From an uncultured Lachnospiraceae bacterium (GTDB lineage Bacteria; Bacillota; Clostridia; Lachnospirales; Lachnospiraceae), in assembly GCA_905233955.1 (NCBI GenBank), contig CAJOFQ010000001.1, forward strand, positions 40,343 to 104,342: a stretch of DNA of 64,000 nucleotides. The letters run 5' to 3'. The stretch's first letter is position 1; every line of letters begins with the position of its first letter. Shown here in pieces: positions 44,065 to 52,718 of this stretch. The notes under the pieces were generated by a model that did no database searches, was not told where the DNA came from, and was given only the letters and a program-made list of their open reading frames with translations. Both the position numbers and the translations under genes were made by a program.

Positions 44065-45560
44065 TCAGATTTTCCCGAAAAAAGCATAACGAACATAACG
44101 CTGTTTATGATGAACTCATAGATCTAAGCGAAATGCCTGAAAAAAAGACAAAAAGACGGCATTCCATAAACCGGGAATACGCCTTTATCACTTATGGGTT
44201 TTTTGTGTTGTTTTTATGTCTGGCAGGCTGGTTTGTTTATTACCTGGGCTTTGCTTCTGAGAACTTCATTAACAGCCCTTATAATCCAAGGCTCTCTCAA
44301 CTGTCAGACCATATCATAAGGGGTTCGATTCTGGCATCCGACGGCACAGTCCTGGCAGAAAGCTCTGTTGACGAGGCTGATAATGAGAGCCGTTCCTACC
44401 CAAAGGCCAATGAATATGCCCATGTGACAGGCTTTTGGGAAAAGGGCATGTCAGGAATTGAGCTGGAATGCAATTTTGAATTGTTAAGATCTCATTCCTT
44501 TATTCTGGAAAAAATAATTAATGAGCTAAAAGGCAGAAAAAATCAGGGCGATTCGATTGTAACAACTCTGGATACTGCGCTTACAGATACTGCTTACAGC
44601 GGAATGTCCGGCTATGACGGGGCTGTTATAGCCATTGAGCCTGGCAGCGGACATATACTTACCATGATTTCAAAGCCTGATTTTGATCCGAATTCCATAA
44701 GTGCCAACTGGGATACATACACAGCGTCAGGCTCAGGCTCATCAGTACTGCTTAACAGAGTTACCCAGGGACAGTATCCTCCGGGATCTACATTTAAGAT
44801 AATAACAGCATTGGAGTATCTCAAGGAATCAGGCAGGATGAGCGATACCTTTGACTGTACAGGCTCGTATACCTACGGGGATACTACAATCCACTGTTAT
44901 CACAATATTGTACACGGACATCAGACGCTGGAGGATGCTTTTGGTAATTCCTGCAACAGCGTATTTGCAAGCATTGGCCTTGGTCTCTCGGCATCCGGTA
45001 CTGAAAAGCTGGCAAAAAGACTTCTTTTTAACCGCAGCCTCCCTTGTGACCTTAAAAATGTTAAAAAAAGCTCATTTTCCGTTTCCGGAAGTGACAGCGG
45101 ACTAATAATGCAGACTATGATAGGCCAGGGGAATACCCTTGTAACTCCCATACATATGGCTATGATAGTATCGGCTCTTGCCAATGAGGGCGTATTGATG
45201 GAGCCTTCTGTTGTAGATCACACTCAAAATGACGGCGGAATAACAGTCAAGACCTTTCGTCCTAAGGAATACGGTTCGTTATTTGGAGAAAAGGAAACTG
45301 CCGCGCTAAAGAGGCTTATGAGACATGCAGTTACCGACGGAACCGCAAGCAGGCTTAATTCGGAATCGTATACGGCATATGGCAAGACCGGAACGGCTGA
45401 GTTTTCCGGTAATAAGAGCGAAGCTCATTCCTGGTTTGTGGGCTTTGCCAATAATGACGAAAAAAGCATAGCTGTTGCCATTATACTTGAAAGAGCCGGC
45501 AGTGGAAGCGAACACGCTGTGCCTTTGGCAAAAGAAATGTTTGATGTTTTTTTCCAATGA
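44061..45560 (+). CDS. Class B penicillin-binding protein (PbpA-like transpeptidase)
   Basis: A 499-residue D,D-transpeptidase with a short cytoplasmic tail, one membrane helix (about 50-72) and an extracytoplasmic catalytic domain. Active-site motifs are SxxK with Ser243 (PPGSTFKI), SxN at 297-299 (NSCNSVF) and KTG at 442-444 (YGKTGTAEF). The N-terminal dimerisation region is short, as in PbpA. The frame is open upstream from 43893 within the SEDS gene, but ATG 44061 with AGGGAG upstream, overlapping the SEDS stop as ATGA, is the start. It cross-links strands made by its partner. Confidence 0.93.
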   Translation: MIRFSRKKHNEHNAVYDELIDLSEMPEKKTKRRHSINREYAFITYGFFVLFLCLAGWFVYYLGFASENFINSPYNPRLSQLSDHIIRGSILASDGTVLAESSVDEADNESRSYPKANEYAHVTGFWEKGMSGIELECNFELLRSHSFILEKIINELKGRKNQGDSIVTTLDTALTDTAYSGMSGYDGAVIAIEPGSGHILTMISKPDFDPNSISANWDTYTASGSGSSVLLNRVTQGQYPPGSTFKIITALEYLKESGRMSDTFDCTGSYTYGDTTIHCYHNIVHGHQTLEDAFGNSCNSVFASIGLGLSASGTEKLAKRLLFNRSLPCDLKNVKKSSFSVSGSDSGLIMQTMIGQGNTLVTPIHMAMIVSALANEGVLMEPSVVDHTQNDGGITVKTFRPKEYGSLFGEKETAALKRLMRHAVTDGTASRLNSESYTAYGKTGTAEFSGNKSEAHSWFVGFANNDEKSIAVAIILERAGSGSEHAVPLAKEMFDVFFQ

Positions 45561-45567
45561 AAAATTA

Positions 45568-45596
45568 TTGAGACCGCATCACTGTTATGATAAAAT
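45568..45596 (+). promoter_or_regulatory. Sigma-A promoter for the ytfI-ytfJ group
   Basis: TTGAGA (45568-45573) and TAAAAT (45591-45596) with 17 bases between; start near 45604, about 37 bases before the first gene. Confidence 0.55.
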
Positions 45597-45640
45597 GATA
45601 CGAGGTGTGCAAACAGGATGAATCGAATGGAGCAGAGACT

Positions 45641-45952
45641 ATGACCTTGATTCCTTGTCATGGGATGTATCTTCCTGACGAGAAAACGGATATAGGAGAT
45701 ATCTTTGACAAGATTTCAATGGGTAAGGGTCGGACTTTCTGGTATTTGATCACCTTATCTGACAGGACGGATCGGCTATTTGAGATCTACACAGCAAAGG
45801 AGCTGTCCCAACCGCCATATCGCAACAAAACCCTGTATGTGGCCGGGTTTGCCCGCGGAAGGCGTGGGATGCTTAACATGCTTGAAGAGATTTTGCTGGA
45901 AATATACAATAAAACAAAGGGTTTCAATGTACATAGTTTTTTTAATCCTTAA
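45641..45952 (+). CDS. Hypothetical protein, 103 residues
   Basis: I do not recognise this protein. GTG 45605 is in frame, but ATG 45641 has TGGAG at a normal distance. The product is soluble, with a central stretch FWYLITLSDRTDRLFEIYTAKELSQ that looks like alternating strands and a C-terminal helix (GMLNMLEEILLEIY). No cysteine cluster or nucleotide motif is present. It overlaps ytfI by 26 bases and shares a promoter with ytfI-ytfJ. Confidence 0.65.
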   Translation: MTLIPCHGMYLPDEKTDIGDIFDKISMGKGRTFWYLITLSDRTDRLFEIYTAKELSQPPYRNKTLYVAGFARGRRGMLNMLEEILLEIYNKTKGFNVHSFFNP

Positions 45953-46862
45953 AATTCTTGCAGCTATACTTATAGCGCTTGCTGTGATACTGCTTTGTAT
46001 GATAGTGTATCTTCTTTTTGCTCCTGTAGGATACCGTGCAGATGCAGCAGCGGATGAGGATATTAGTTTATCATTTGATGTATTTGATTTTTTCAGGCTT
46101 TTAAAGGCTTCAGTGCTGTACAACAAGGGCGATATCAGCTACAGTATTAAGGCTCTTTTTGGACTTATTAAGCTTAGATCCGGCGAAGAAGCTTCACCCG
46201 ATCCGATAGCTGGTGAGGAAGGTACAGAATCAGACACATCCTTTGAGGAAATATCAGAATATTCCATCACGGATGATGGCTCTGATAAGAAAAAACAGCC
46301 GGATAAGCATGAAGAAGCCGTTTTTGATACTGACTTTGAATCGAAGGCTGATAACCGTTCCATACGGGACGATGTAATTAAGGCTTCCGATTCGTTAGAA
46401 GTAGATTATATAGAGCCCATTGAACCGGATTATGATATAACAGAACCATCTGATATAACAAGTGATGGCGGTTCATCAACTGATGATAGGGAACCAGGCC
46501 GGATTGAGAAAATACTTAATCTGATCAATGATAACAGCAGTAAGAGGGCGGCATCCGTGCTGCTTGCAGGAGGACTTAATATCCTAAAGAGAGTTATGCC
46601 CCATATCAGGCACGCGGATATCACATTTTCCACGGGAGAACCCGATACCACAGGTCAGCTTATAGGAGCTGCAGCCGTTTTTCCGGTTATGTATTCCAGG
46701 GGCGTTAAGGTGTCAGGTGATTTTAGCAGCGAAAGGGCATATATAAATGGCGATCTGTCACTGCAGGGAAGCATAGCCTTATGCCATGTAGCGATGTTTT
46801 TACTTAGGGTTGTAGCAAACAGAGATTGCCGCAGACTCTACAAAAGGGTTAGAAGTATATAA
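45927..46862 (+). CDS. ytfI: DUF2953 membrane protein, YtfI-like
   Basis: A 311-residue protein with an N-terminal membrane helix (about 4-28), a region YRADAAADEDISLSFDVF typical of DUF2953, a long acidic low-complexity middle (about 85-190) and a C-terminal segment with a second hydrophobic stretch. The frame extends upstream to 45780, but ATG 45927 after AAAGG is the first sensible start. In Bacillus subtilis ytfI precedes ytfJ, and the same order here supports the call. Function unknown. Confidence 0.75.
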   Translation: MYIVFLILKILAAILIALAVILLCMIVYLLFAPVGYRADAAADEDISLSFDVFDFFRLLKASVLYNKGDISYSIKALFGLIKLRSGEEASPDPIAGEEGTESDTSFEEISEYSITDDGSDKKKQPDKHEEAVFDTDFESKADNRSIRDDVIKASDSLEVDYIEPIEPDYDITEPSDITSDGGSSTDDREPGRIEKILNLINDNSSKRAASVLLAGGLNILKRVMPHIRHADITFSTGEPDTTGQLIGAAAVFPVMYSRGVKVSGDFSSERAYINGDLSLQGSIALCHVAMFLLRVVANRDCRRLYKRVRSI

Positions 46863-46912
46863 ATCACAAGCGTCGGAGCTTTTGATAGTTACGGTTTAAT
46901 TGGGAGGGGAGT

Positions 46913-47341
46913 ATGGCTAAAAGTGATGAAATGATTAAACAGACCATAGGCAGCCTGTTTGACGGAATGGAGGGATATCTGTCCACCAAATCTGTTGTAA
47001 GCGAGCCTATATATGTGGATGATACAATAATTATCCCATTAGTTAATGTGTCATTTGGCATGGGGGCAGGCTCCTTTATCGGTGACCGCAAGAATGGCGG
47101 AGGCGGAGGAATTGGAGGAAGGATGTCTCCGAATGCTGTGCTGATCATTCGCGACGGCAAGACCAGGCTTATAGATATTTCCACTAATCACGGCATCAAC
47201 AAGCTTTTGGATTTCGTTCCGGATTTTGTAGCTAATTTTATGAACAGGGGTAATAAGCCGGTTTCAGATACTGAAGCAGCAGCCCGTCAGGCGGCGGCTG
47301 AGGAAATGGAAGAGACTATCTTAGACGCTGTTGAGAATTAA
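46913..47341 (+). CDS. ytfJ: GerW-family sporulation protein YtfJ
   Basis: A 142-residue protein of the GerW/YtfJ family. VSEPIYVDDTIIIPLVNVSFGMGAG and the Gly-rich GGGGGIGGRMSPNAVLII are characteristic. Bacillus members are needed for lysozyme-triggered germination; many non-sporulating Clostridia also carry the gene, so it does not prove sporulation. GGGAGGGGAGT precedes ATG 46913. It follows ytfI at 50 bases and precedes the APC-kinase gene. Confidence 0.9.
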   Translation: MAKSDEMIKQTIGSLFDGMEGYLSTKSVVSEPIYVDDTIIIPLVNVSFGMGAGSFIGDRKNGGGGGIGGRMSPNAVLIIRDGKTRLIDISTNHGINKLLDFVPDFVANFMNRGNKPVSDTEAAARQAAAEEMEETILDAVEN

Positions 47342-47365
47342 GGATTTAGGAAGCAGGCGTTTAAA

Positions 47366-50296
47366 TTGGACAATATTAACGACACTCATTTAGATAAACA
47401 TTTTTCACCCATATCAATTTGGGCTCTGTCCTTTGGATGTGCAGTAGGATGGGGCGCTTTTGTGATGCCTGGAACCACATTTTTGCCTATAGCCGGACCT
47501 GTAGGATCTATTTTAGGTCTTGGCATAGGTGCTTTTTTGATGTTCATAATTGGCGTCTGTTACGCCTACATGATCAAGAATTACCCCGGAGCAGGGGGTA
47601 CCTTTTCTTATGTTACTAAGGTTTTCGGATATGATCACGGCTTCTTGTGTGCATGGTTTTTGCTATTGGTGTATGTGGCCATTATCTGGGCGAATGCATC
47701 AGCCCTTACACTGATCGGGCGGAACATATTCGGGGACTTTTTTCAGTTTGGCTTTCATTATAATCTGTTGGGTTACGACATATATATGGGCGAGGCTATT
47801 CTAGCCATCGAAGCCATTATTCTGTTTGGTTTTATCTGCGCTGCCAGCAAGAGACTGGCTTCTGTTACACAGGTTATATTTGCACTTATTCTGCTGTTAG
47901 GGGTGGTATTGTGCTTTGCTGTAGTTACCAAGGCTAATCTTAATACGGCAACTGATTTCAAGCCTCCTTTTGCCATATCGGATAATGGTCATTTTTACCA
48001 GGTCTTTAAGCTTGTGGCCCTGGCACCGTGGGCCTTTGTAGGCTTCGAATCTATCTGCCATTCCTCCGAGGAGTACAATTTTTCACACAAGAAGATATTT
48101 GGAATATTTATTGCATCTGTCATAAGCTGCGCCTTATGCTACATAATGCTTACTGTGATCGCAGTCAGTGTACATCCCATGGGATATACCGGATGGGCTC
48201 ACTATATTCGCGAGCTTGGCAGCATATCAGGCTATCGCAGCATTCCCGTATTATATGCCATCAGAGTTACCCTTGGAAGGGCCGGTATCGCAGTATTCGG
48301 ATTTGTGACACTGGCAGGCATAATAACAGGTCTTATTGGTAATTTCATTGCCGCAAGCAGACTGATGTTTGCCATGTCAAGAGATAAGCTTCTGCCGGAG
48401 TGGTTTGGAGTTCTGGACAAGAATAATAATCCCAGGAATGCTTTTACAGCATTGATACTGATATCTGTCTTTGTGCCGTTTCTGGGACGAACTGCCATAG
48501 GCTGGATAGTGGATGTTACATCCATAGGAGCTACCATTGCATATGCTTATGCCAGTGCGGCATCTTTTTTTACAGCCAAGGAAAAAAAGAATTCATTTAT
48601 GCAGCTTGTCAGCGCCGCTGCTTTTGTAATTGCTATTATATTTTTCATGTATTTCATGGCCTTTTCATCTGGAGCCATGGCCACAGAATCCTATCTGCTT
48701 CTTGCGGCATGGAGTATTCTGGGGTTTGTTTTCTTCAGGTATCTTTTCAGCCATGACGAAACAGGTAAGCTGGGCAAGAGTTTCATAGTATGGCTGGGTC
48801 TTACATTTCTGATATTCTTTACATCACTTATGTGGGTAAGACAGGCCAATACAGAGATGACAGATAATATTGTCAATAATATTCGCAATTTCTATGAGCA
48901 GAAGCATTCCTATGAGAATGCTGATACTCTGGCCGAGACTGAGATGTATCTTATGAATCAGATGAGCGATGCCAGGGACCAGCAGGTGCGCAACAGTTAT
49001 ATCCAGATGGCTCTTATCATAATCAGTCTTATCATAATGTTCAATGTATATAACATCATGACCAGACGCAATCATGATCTGGAAGTTGAAAGATACAAGG
49101 CCGAGGAGAGCAGTAAGGCAAAGAGCACCTTTTTGTCCAATATGTCTCATGACATCCGTACTCCCATGAATGCTATCATAGGCTACATCCATCTGGCCGA
49201 GGATGATAGTGTCGATCTTCCCAAAATGCGTGAATACATGGCCAAGATCAAGACCTCCAGCAATCACCTTCTGGCTTTGATCAATGATGTTCTGGAAATG
49301 AGCCGCATAGAAAGCGGCAGAATGGATCTTGAGCCCATTGCCATCAATCTCAGGAAGACATTTGCGGAGATCAGGGACATGTTTTCAACCCAGATGTCTG
49401 AAAAGAATATTGATTTTAATGTTGATTATTCAGAAATCAAGAGAAAATTCGTATACTGTGACAAGAACCGCTTCAACAGGGTGCTGCTCAACCTTCTGAG
49501 CAACGCCTATAAATTCACGCCTAATGGCGGCAGTGTGTTGGTGTCTGTCTGGGAGATTGATAATCCAGATCCTTCAAGGGGTGTCTATGAGATTAGGGTC
49601 AAGGACAGCGGTATAGGTATGTCCGAGGAATTTGCCAAGAATGTTTTTGAGGCTTTTGAGAGGGAGCAGACTTCAACTGTCAGCGGAATAGAAGGAACCG
49701 GTCTTGGAATGGCCATTACCAAGAGTATCATAGACCTTATGCAAGGTAGCATAAGTGTGGTAACTGCCCCTGGAGAGGGTACAGAGTTTATTATTAAGCT
49801 GGCATTTGATATTGTGGATGAAAAAGACTGGCCTGACACAGAAATGGAAGAAGAGGCAGATGAATCTGAAACAGGCACAGATTTTTCGGGTATGCGTCTG
49901 CTCTTAGTAGACGATGTAGCTGTGAACCGGGAGATTGCAGTTATGATACTGTCTACTATGGGATTTGTGGTGGATACAGCTGAAAACGGACAGGAGGCCG
50001 TTGACACCGTTTCTGCTTCCGAGCCGGGATATTACAGGGCTGTTCTGATGGATATACAGATGCCTGTTATGGATGGGTATGAGGCCACAAGGACCATCAG
50101 AGCTCTTGATAATAAGCAGCTTGCCTCCCTTCCGATTATAGCGATGACAGCAAATGCCTTTGCGGAAGATGTTAAGAAGGCAAAGGATGCAGGAATGGAT
50201 GCGCATCTTGCCAAGCCACTGGATCTGAATGACATGACTGTAGTACTCCAAAAGTACTGTGGGGGGGGTAAAGCGAAAAAGCAGGTAAAATCGTAA
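47366..50296 (+). CDS. APC transporter-hybrid histidine kinase fusion
   Basis: A 976-residue membrane sensor. Residues about 10-470 form a complete amino-acid permease of the APC superfamily, with about twelve helices and the glycine-rich first helix SFGCAVGWGAFVMPGTTFLP. A further helix pair brackets a loop (about 490-545), then a short coil leads to HisKA with His595 in MSHDIRTPMNAI, HATPase with NLLSNAYKFTPNG, DSGIGMS and GTGLGMAI, and a receiver (about 845-965) with Asp896 in LMDIQMPVMDG. No HPt or DNA-binding output domain is present. TTG 47366 is the only reasonable start. It likely senses or transports an amino acid or related solute and relays phosphate to an unlinked partner. Confidence 0.93.
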   Translation: MDNINDTHLDKHFSPISIWALSFGCAVGWGAFVMPGTTFLPIAGPVGSILGLGIGAFLMFIIGVCYAYMIKNYPGAGGTFSYVTKVFGYDHGFLCAWFLLLVYVAIIWANASALTLIGRNIFGDFFQFGFHYNLLGYDIYMGEAILAIEAIILFGFICAASKRLASVTQVIFALILLLGVVLCFAVVTKANLNTATDFKPPFAISDNGHFYQVFKLVALAPWAFVGFESICHSSEEYNFSHKKIFGIFIASVISCALCYIMLTVIAVSVHPMGYTGWAHYIRELGSISGYRSIPVLYAIRVTLGRAGIAVFGFVTLAGIITGLIGNFIAASRLMFAMSRDKLLPEWFGVLDKNNNPRNAFTALILISVFVPFLGRTAIGWIVDVTSIGATIAYAYASAASFFTAKEKKNSFMQLVSAAAFVIAIIFFMYFMAFSSGAMATESYLLLAAWSILGFVFFRYLFSHDETGKLGKSFIVWLGLTFLIFFTSLMWVRQANTEMTDNIVNNIRNFYEQKHSYENADTLAETEMYLMNQMSDARDQQVRNSYIQMALIIISLIIMFNVYNIMTRRNHDLEVERYKAEESSKAKSTFLSNMSHDIRTPMNAIIGYIHLAEDDSVDLPKMREYMAKIKTSSNHLLALINDVLEMSRIESGRMDLEPIAINLRKTFAEIRDMFSTQMSEKNIDFNVDYSEIKRKFVYCDKNRFNRVLLNLLSNAYKFTPNGGSVLVSVWEIDNPDPSRGVYEIRVKDSGIGMSEEFAKNVFEAFEREQTSTVSGIEGTGLGMAITKSIIDLMQGSISVVTAPGEGTEFIIKLAFDIVDEKDWPDTEMEEEADESETGTDFSGMRLLLVDDVAVNREIAVMILSTMGFVVDTAENGQEAVDTVSASEPGYYRAVLMDIQMPVMDGYEATRTIRALDNKQLASLPIIAMTANAFAEDVKKAKDAGMDAHLAKPLDLNDMTVVLQKYCGGGKAKKQVKS

Positions 50297-50324
50297 GGAT
50301 AGCAAAGCACTTTTTGCGTAAAAT

Positions 50325-50362
50325 GAAAAAAGCTCCTTCCCGCGAACCTGCGAAAAGAAGCT
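50325..50362 (-). terminator. Terminator of rpmB
   Basis: On the minus strand AGCTTCTTTTCGC (50362-50350) pairs with the 50343-50331 arm over 13 positions with three G-U pairs, followed by a run of T. It sits 27 bases beyond the rpmB stop and may also block readthrough from the kinase gene. Confidence 0.75.
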
Positions 50363-50388
50363 TGTAGTTCATGCTTGAAGCTGTAGCC

Positions 50389-50574
50389 TTAAGCGCGCTC
50401 AACCTTGTTGGAACGAAGGCATGAAGTGCATACATACAGACGCTTGTGAGCGCCGTTAACTACGCATTTTACACGCTTAATATTAGCACGCCACATCTTA
50501 TTAGATCTTCTGTGGGAATGGCTCACCTTATTACCGAAATGAGCACCTTTTCCGCAGACTGCGCATTTAGCCAT
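50389..50574 (-). CDS. rpmB: 50S ribosomal protein L28
   Basis: A 61-residue bL28 starting MAKCAVCGKGAHFGNKVSHS, with the two CxxC pairs (CAVC and CTSC) of the zinc-binding form. Such C+ paralogues are often swapped for zinc-free copies under zinc limitation. AAGGAGGACATC precedes the ATG on the minus strand. It diverges from the asp23/fakA operon, a conserved Firmicutes arrangement. Confidence 0.97.
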   Translation of the reverse strand: MAKCAVCGKGAHFGNKVSHSHRRSNKMWRANIKRVKCVVNGAHKRLYVCTSCLRSNKVERA

Positions 50575-50618
50575 GATGTCCTCCTTAAAACCGCTCTGAT
50601 ATAAACATAACGGGACTT

Positions 50619-50647
50619 ATTCTAACAGACAACAAATAAAAATGCAA
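50619..50647 (-). promoter_or_regulatory. Sigma-A promoter for rpmB
   Basis: On the minus strand TTGCAT (50647-50642) and TAGAAT (50624-50619) with 17 bases between. The forward promoter for asp23 in the same 103-base gap is not evident. Confidence 0.6.
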
Positions 50648-50677
50648 GAAAAATAATGCAAAGAGAGGTATTAATCT

Positions 50678-51043
50678 ATGCAGGGACAAGGTCACATTGA
50701 AACAAAACTGGGCAGGATAGCTATAGACAAGGATGTAATAGCCACTTATGCCGGATCCGTAGCCGTGGAATGCTTTGGCATTGTGGGAATGGCAGCCGTC
50801 AATATGAAGGATGGTCTGGTAAAATTATTAAAAAGGGACTATTTAAGTCACGGAATAGATGTCCGAATTGATGAAAACAATGAGATATCTTTGGATTTTC
50901 ATGTGATTATATCCTACGGAGTGAGTATTGCCGCAGTTGCAGATAACCTTATGGAAACCGTTAAATACAAGCTTGAAGCATTTGCCGGCATGAATGTAAA
51001 AGAAATATTGATACATGTTGAAGGCATTCGTGTTATAGATTAG
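50678..51043 (+). CDS. Asp23/Gls24 family protein YloU
   Basis: A 121-residue member of the Asp23/Gls24 envelope-stress family. LGRIAIDKDVIATYAGSVAVECFGIVGMAA (residues about 9-37) is the conserved block. The family is linked to cell envelope homeostasis and fatty-acid metabolism through its partner FakA. It precedes fakA by 13 bases, as yloU precedes yloV in Bacillus. Confidence 0.9.
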   Translation: MQGQGHIETKLGRIAIDKDVIATYAGSVAVECFGIVGMAAVNMKDGLVKLLKRDYLSHGIDVRIDENNEISLDFHVIISYGVSIAAVADNLMETVKYKLEAFAGMNVKEILIHVEGIRVID

Positions 51044-51056
51044 GGGGCTAGATGAG

Positions 51057-52712
51057 ATGAATTCAATAGATGCGGCACAGCTTTCCAGAATGTTTTTAGC
51101 GGGAGCCAAGAAACTCGAAGCAAACAAAGAGCATATTAATGAGCTGAATGTATTTCCGGTTCCGGATGGGGATACGGGTACCAATATGTCTATGACGATA
51201 ATGTCGGCTGCCAATGAGGTACTTGCCCTGGATGAGCTTGATATGAGAAGCTTATGCAAGGCCATATCATCCGGAAGCTTAAGGGGAGCCCGAGGTAATT
51301 CAGGTGTTATTTTATCACAGCTTTTTCGTGGATTTTCCAAGGTAATAAAGACAGAAGATACTCTTACGGTGGATATTCTGACTGAAGCAGCCCAGCGTGC
51401 GGTCGAAACTGCCTACAAGGCTGTAATGCAGCCTAAGGAGGGTACAATCCTTACTGTAGCAAGGGCGGCAGCGGATAAGGCTATCGAGCTTTCTGAGACT
51501 ACTGATGATATACTTGTGTTCATGGAAGCAGTTGTAGAGGAGAGCAAGGATGCTCTGGCAAGGACTCCCGATATGCTTCCTGTATTAAAAGAGGCGGGAG
51601 TAGTGGATTCCGGCGGAGAAGGTCTGTACATGGTTCTCTCAGGAGCTTATGCGTACCTTTCAGGTCAGGATGTGGATATATCCATGACCCTGGATGAGGC
51701 GCCCAAAAAGGAAGAGAGCAAATTCGTATACAAGCTGGAATTTGAGCTTATACCGGGCTCCCACAACACCCACGAGGAGCGGCGCGATCTTCGTAATTTT
51801 ATGAAATCCATGGGAGATGAGGGACATCTTGAGAGGGAAGGTGATGTGTACCTGGGCAGGCTGATCACCAATGATCCCGGGCGAATACTTACAATGGCAC
51901 TTCGCAACGGAGTGCTTGCTTCGGTGAATATAGTAAATACCAAGCTCTCAGGCAATAACGCAGGTGATTCAGCCAAAACTGTAATCAAAGCACAGGAAGC
52001 TGTTTCTAAAACAAAAAAAGAACCTGATAATACTCCCCAGCCTAAGCCCCTTAAGGATATAGGCGTAGTGGCAGTATCTGCCGGTGAGGGCATGAGCCAT
52101 ATATTTAAGGATCTGGGAGCTGATTGCGTAGTTGAGGGCGGCCAGACCATGAATCCCAGCACTGAGGATATTATGGAGGCTATCAAAAGCGTCAACGCCA
52201 GGGAGGTCATTGTACTTCCCAACAATAAAAACATCATTCTTTCAGCCAGGCAGGCTTCTGAAATGATGGAGGATGTAACGGTTGTTGTACTTCCCACTAA
52301 GACTCTGCCTCAGGGTATTTCCGCTCTTATCAGCTTTGTTCCATCTGAAAACGCCGAGGAGAATGCCAAGAGGATGACAGAAGAGATAGCTATTGTGCGT
52401 TCCGGAGAGATTACCTATGCCGTAAGGGATACCACTGTTGACGGACAGACAATCCAAAAGGGCGACTATATGGGTATCGGCGACGACGGAATACTCGCCA
52501 TAGAAAAGAAAATAGACAAGACAATCCTTGGAATGCTGCAGAGCATGATAGACGAGGATTCCGCTCTTGTAACCTTGTATTTTGGCGCGGATGTCAAGGA
52601 CAAGGATGCTAAAAAGCTTTATGAAAAGGTCAAAAAGCGTTATCCCAAGCTGGAGGTTGAGCTTCAGGACGGGGGGCAGCCTGTATACTATTACATATTA
52701 TCTGTAGAGTAG
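51057..52712 (+). CDS. fakA: Fatty acid kinase catalytic subunit FakA (DAK2/YloV)
   Basis: A 551-residue protein. The N-terminal DhaL/DAK2 domain (about 1-200) with NVFPVPDGDTGTNMSMTI carries the Mg-binding aspartates and GSLRGARGNSGVILSQLF the nucleotide-binding loop; it phosphorylates fatty acids bound to a FakB protein. A middle domain and a C-terminal DegV-like domain follow. No fakB (DegV) gene is adjacent. The gene order asp23-fakA-recG is conserved in Firmicutes. Confidence 0.93.
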   Translation: MNSIDAAQLSRMFLAGAKKLEANKEHINELNVFPVPDGDTGTNMSMTIMSAANEVLALDELDMRSLCKAISSGSLRGARGNSGVILSQLFRGFSKVIKTEDTLTVDILTEAAQRAVETAYKAVMQPKEGTILTVARAAADKAIELSETTDDILVFMEAVVEESKDALARTPDMLPVLKEAGVVDSGGEGLYMVLSGAYAYLSGQDVDISMTLDEAPKKEESKFVYKLEFELIPGSHNTHEERRDLRNFMKSMGDEGHLEREGDVYLGRLITNDPGRILTMALRNGVLASVNIVNTKLSGNNAGDSAKTVIKAQEAVSKTKKEPDNTPQPKPLKDIGVVAVSAGEGMSHIFKDLGADCVVEGGQTMNPSTEDIMEAIKSVNAREVIVLPNNKNIILSARQASEMMEDVTVVVLPTKTLPQGISALISFVPSENAEENAKRMTEEIAIVRSGEITYAVRDTTVDGQTIQKGDYMGIGDDGILAIEKKIDKTILGMLQSMIDEDSALVTLYFGADVKDKDAKKLYEKVKKRYPKLEVELQDGGQPVYYYILSVE

Positions 52713-52718
52713 AATATT

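Noticed and set aside
45780..45926. Upstream extension of the ytfI frame
   Set aside because: It overlaps the 103-residue gene out of frame and gives a Cys/Arg-rich segment before the membrane helix that begins at ATG 45927.
46913..47341. Evidence for sporulation from ytfJ
   Set aside because: GerW-family proteins occur in many non-sporulating Clostridia and no sporulation regulators lie in the window.
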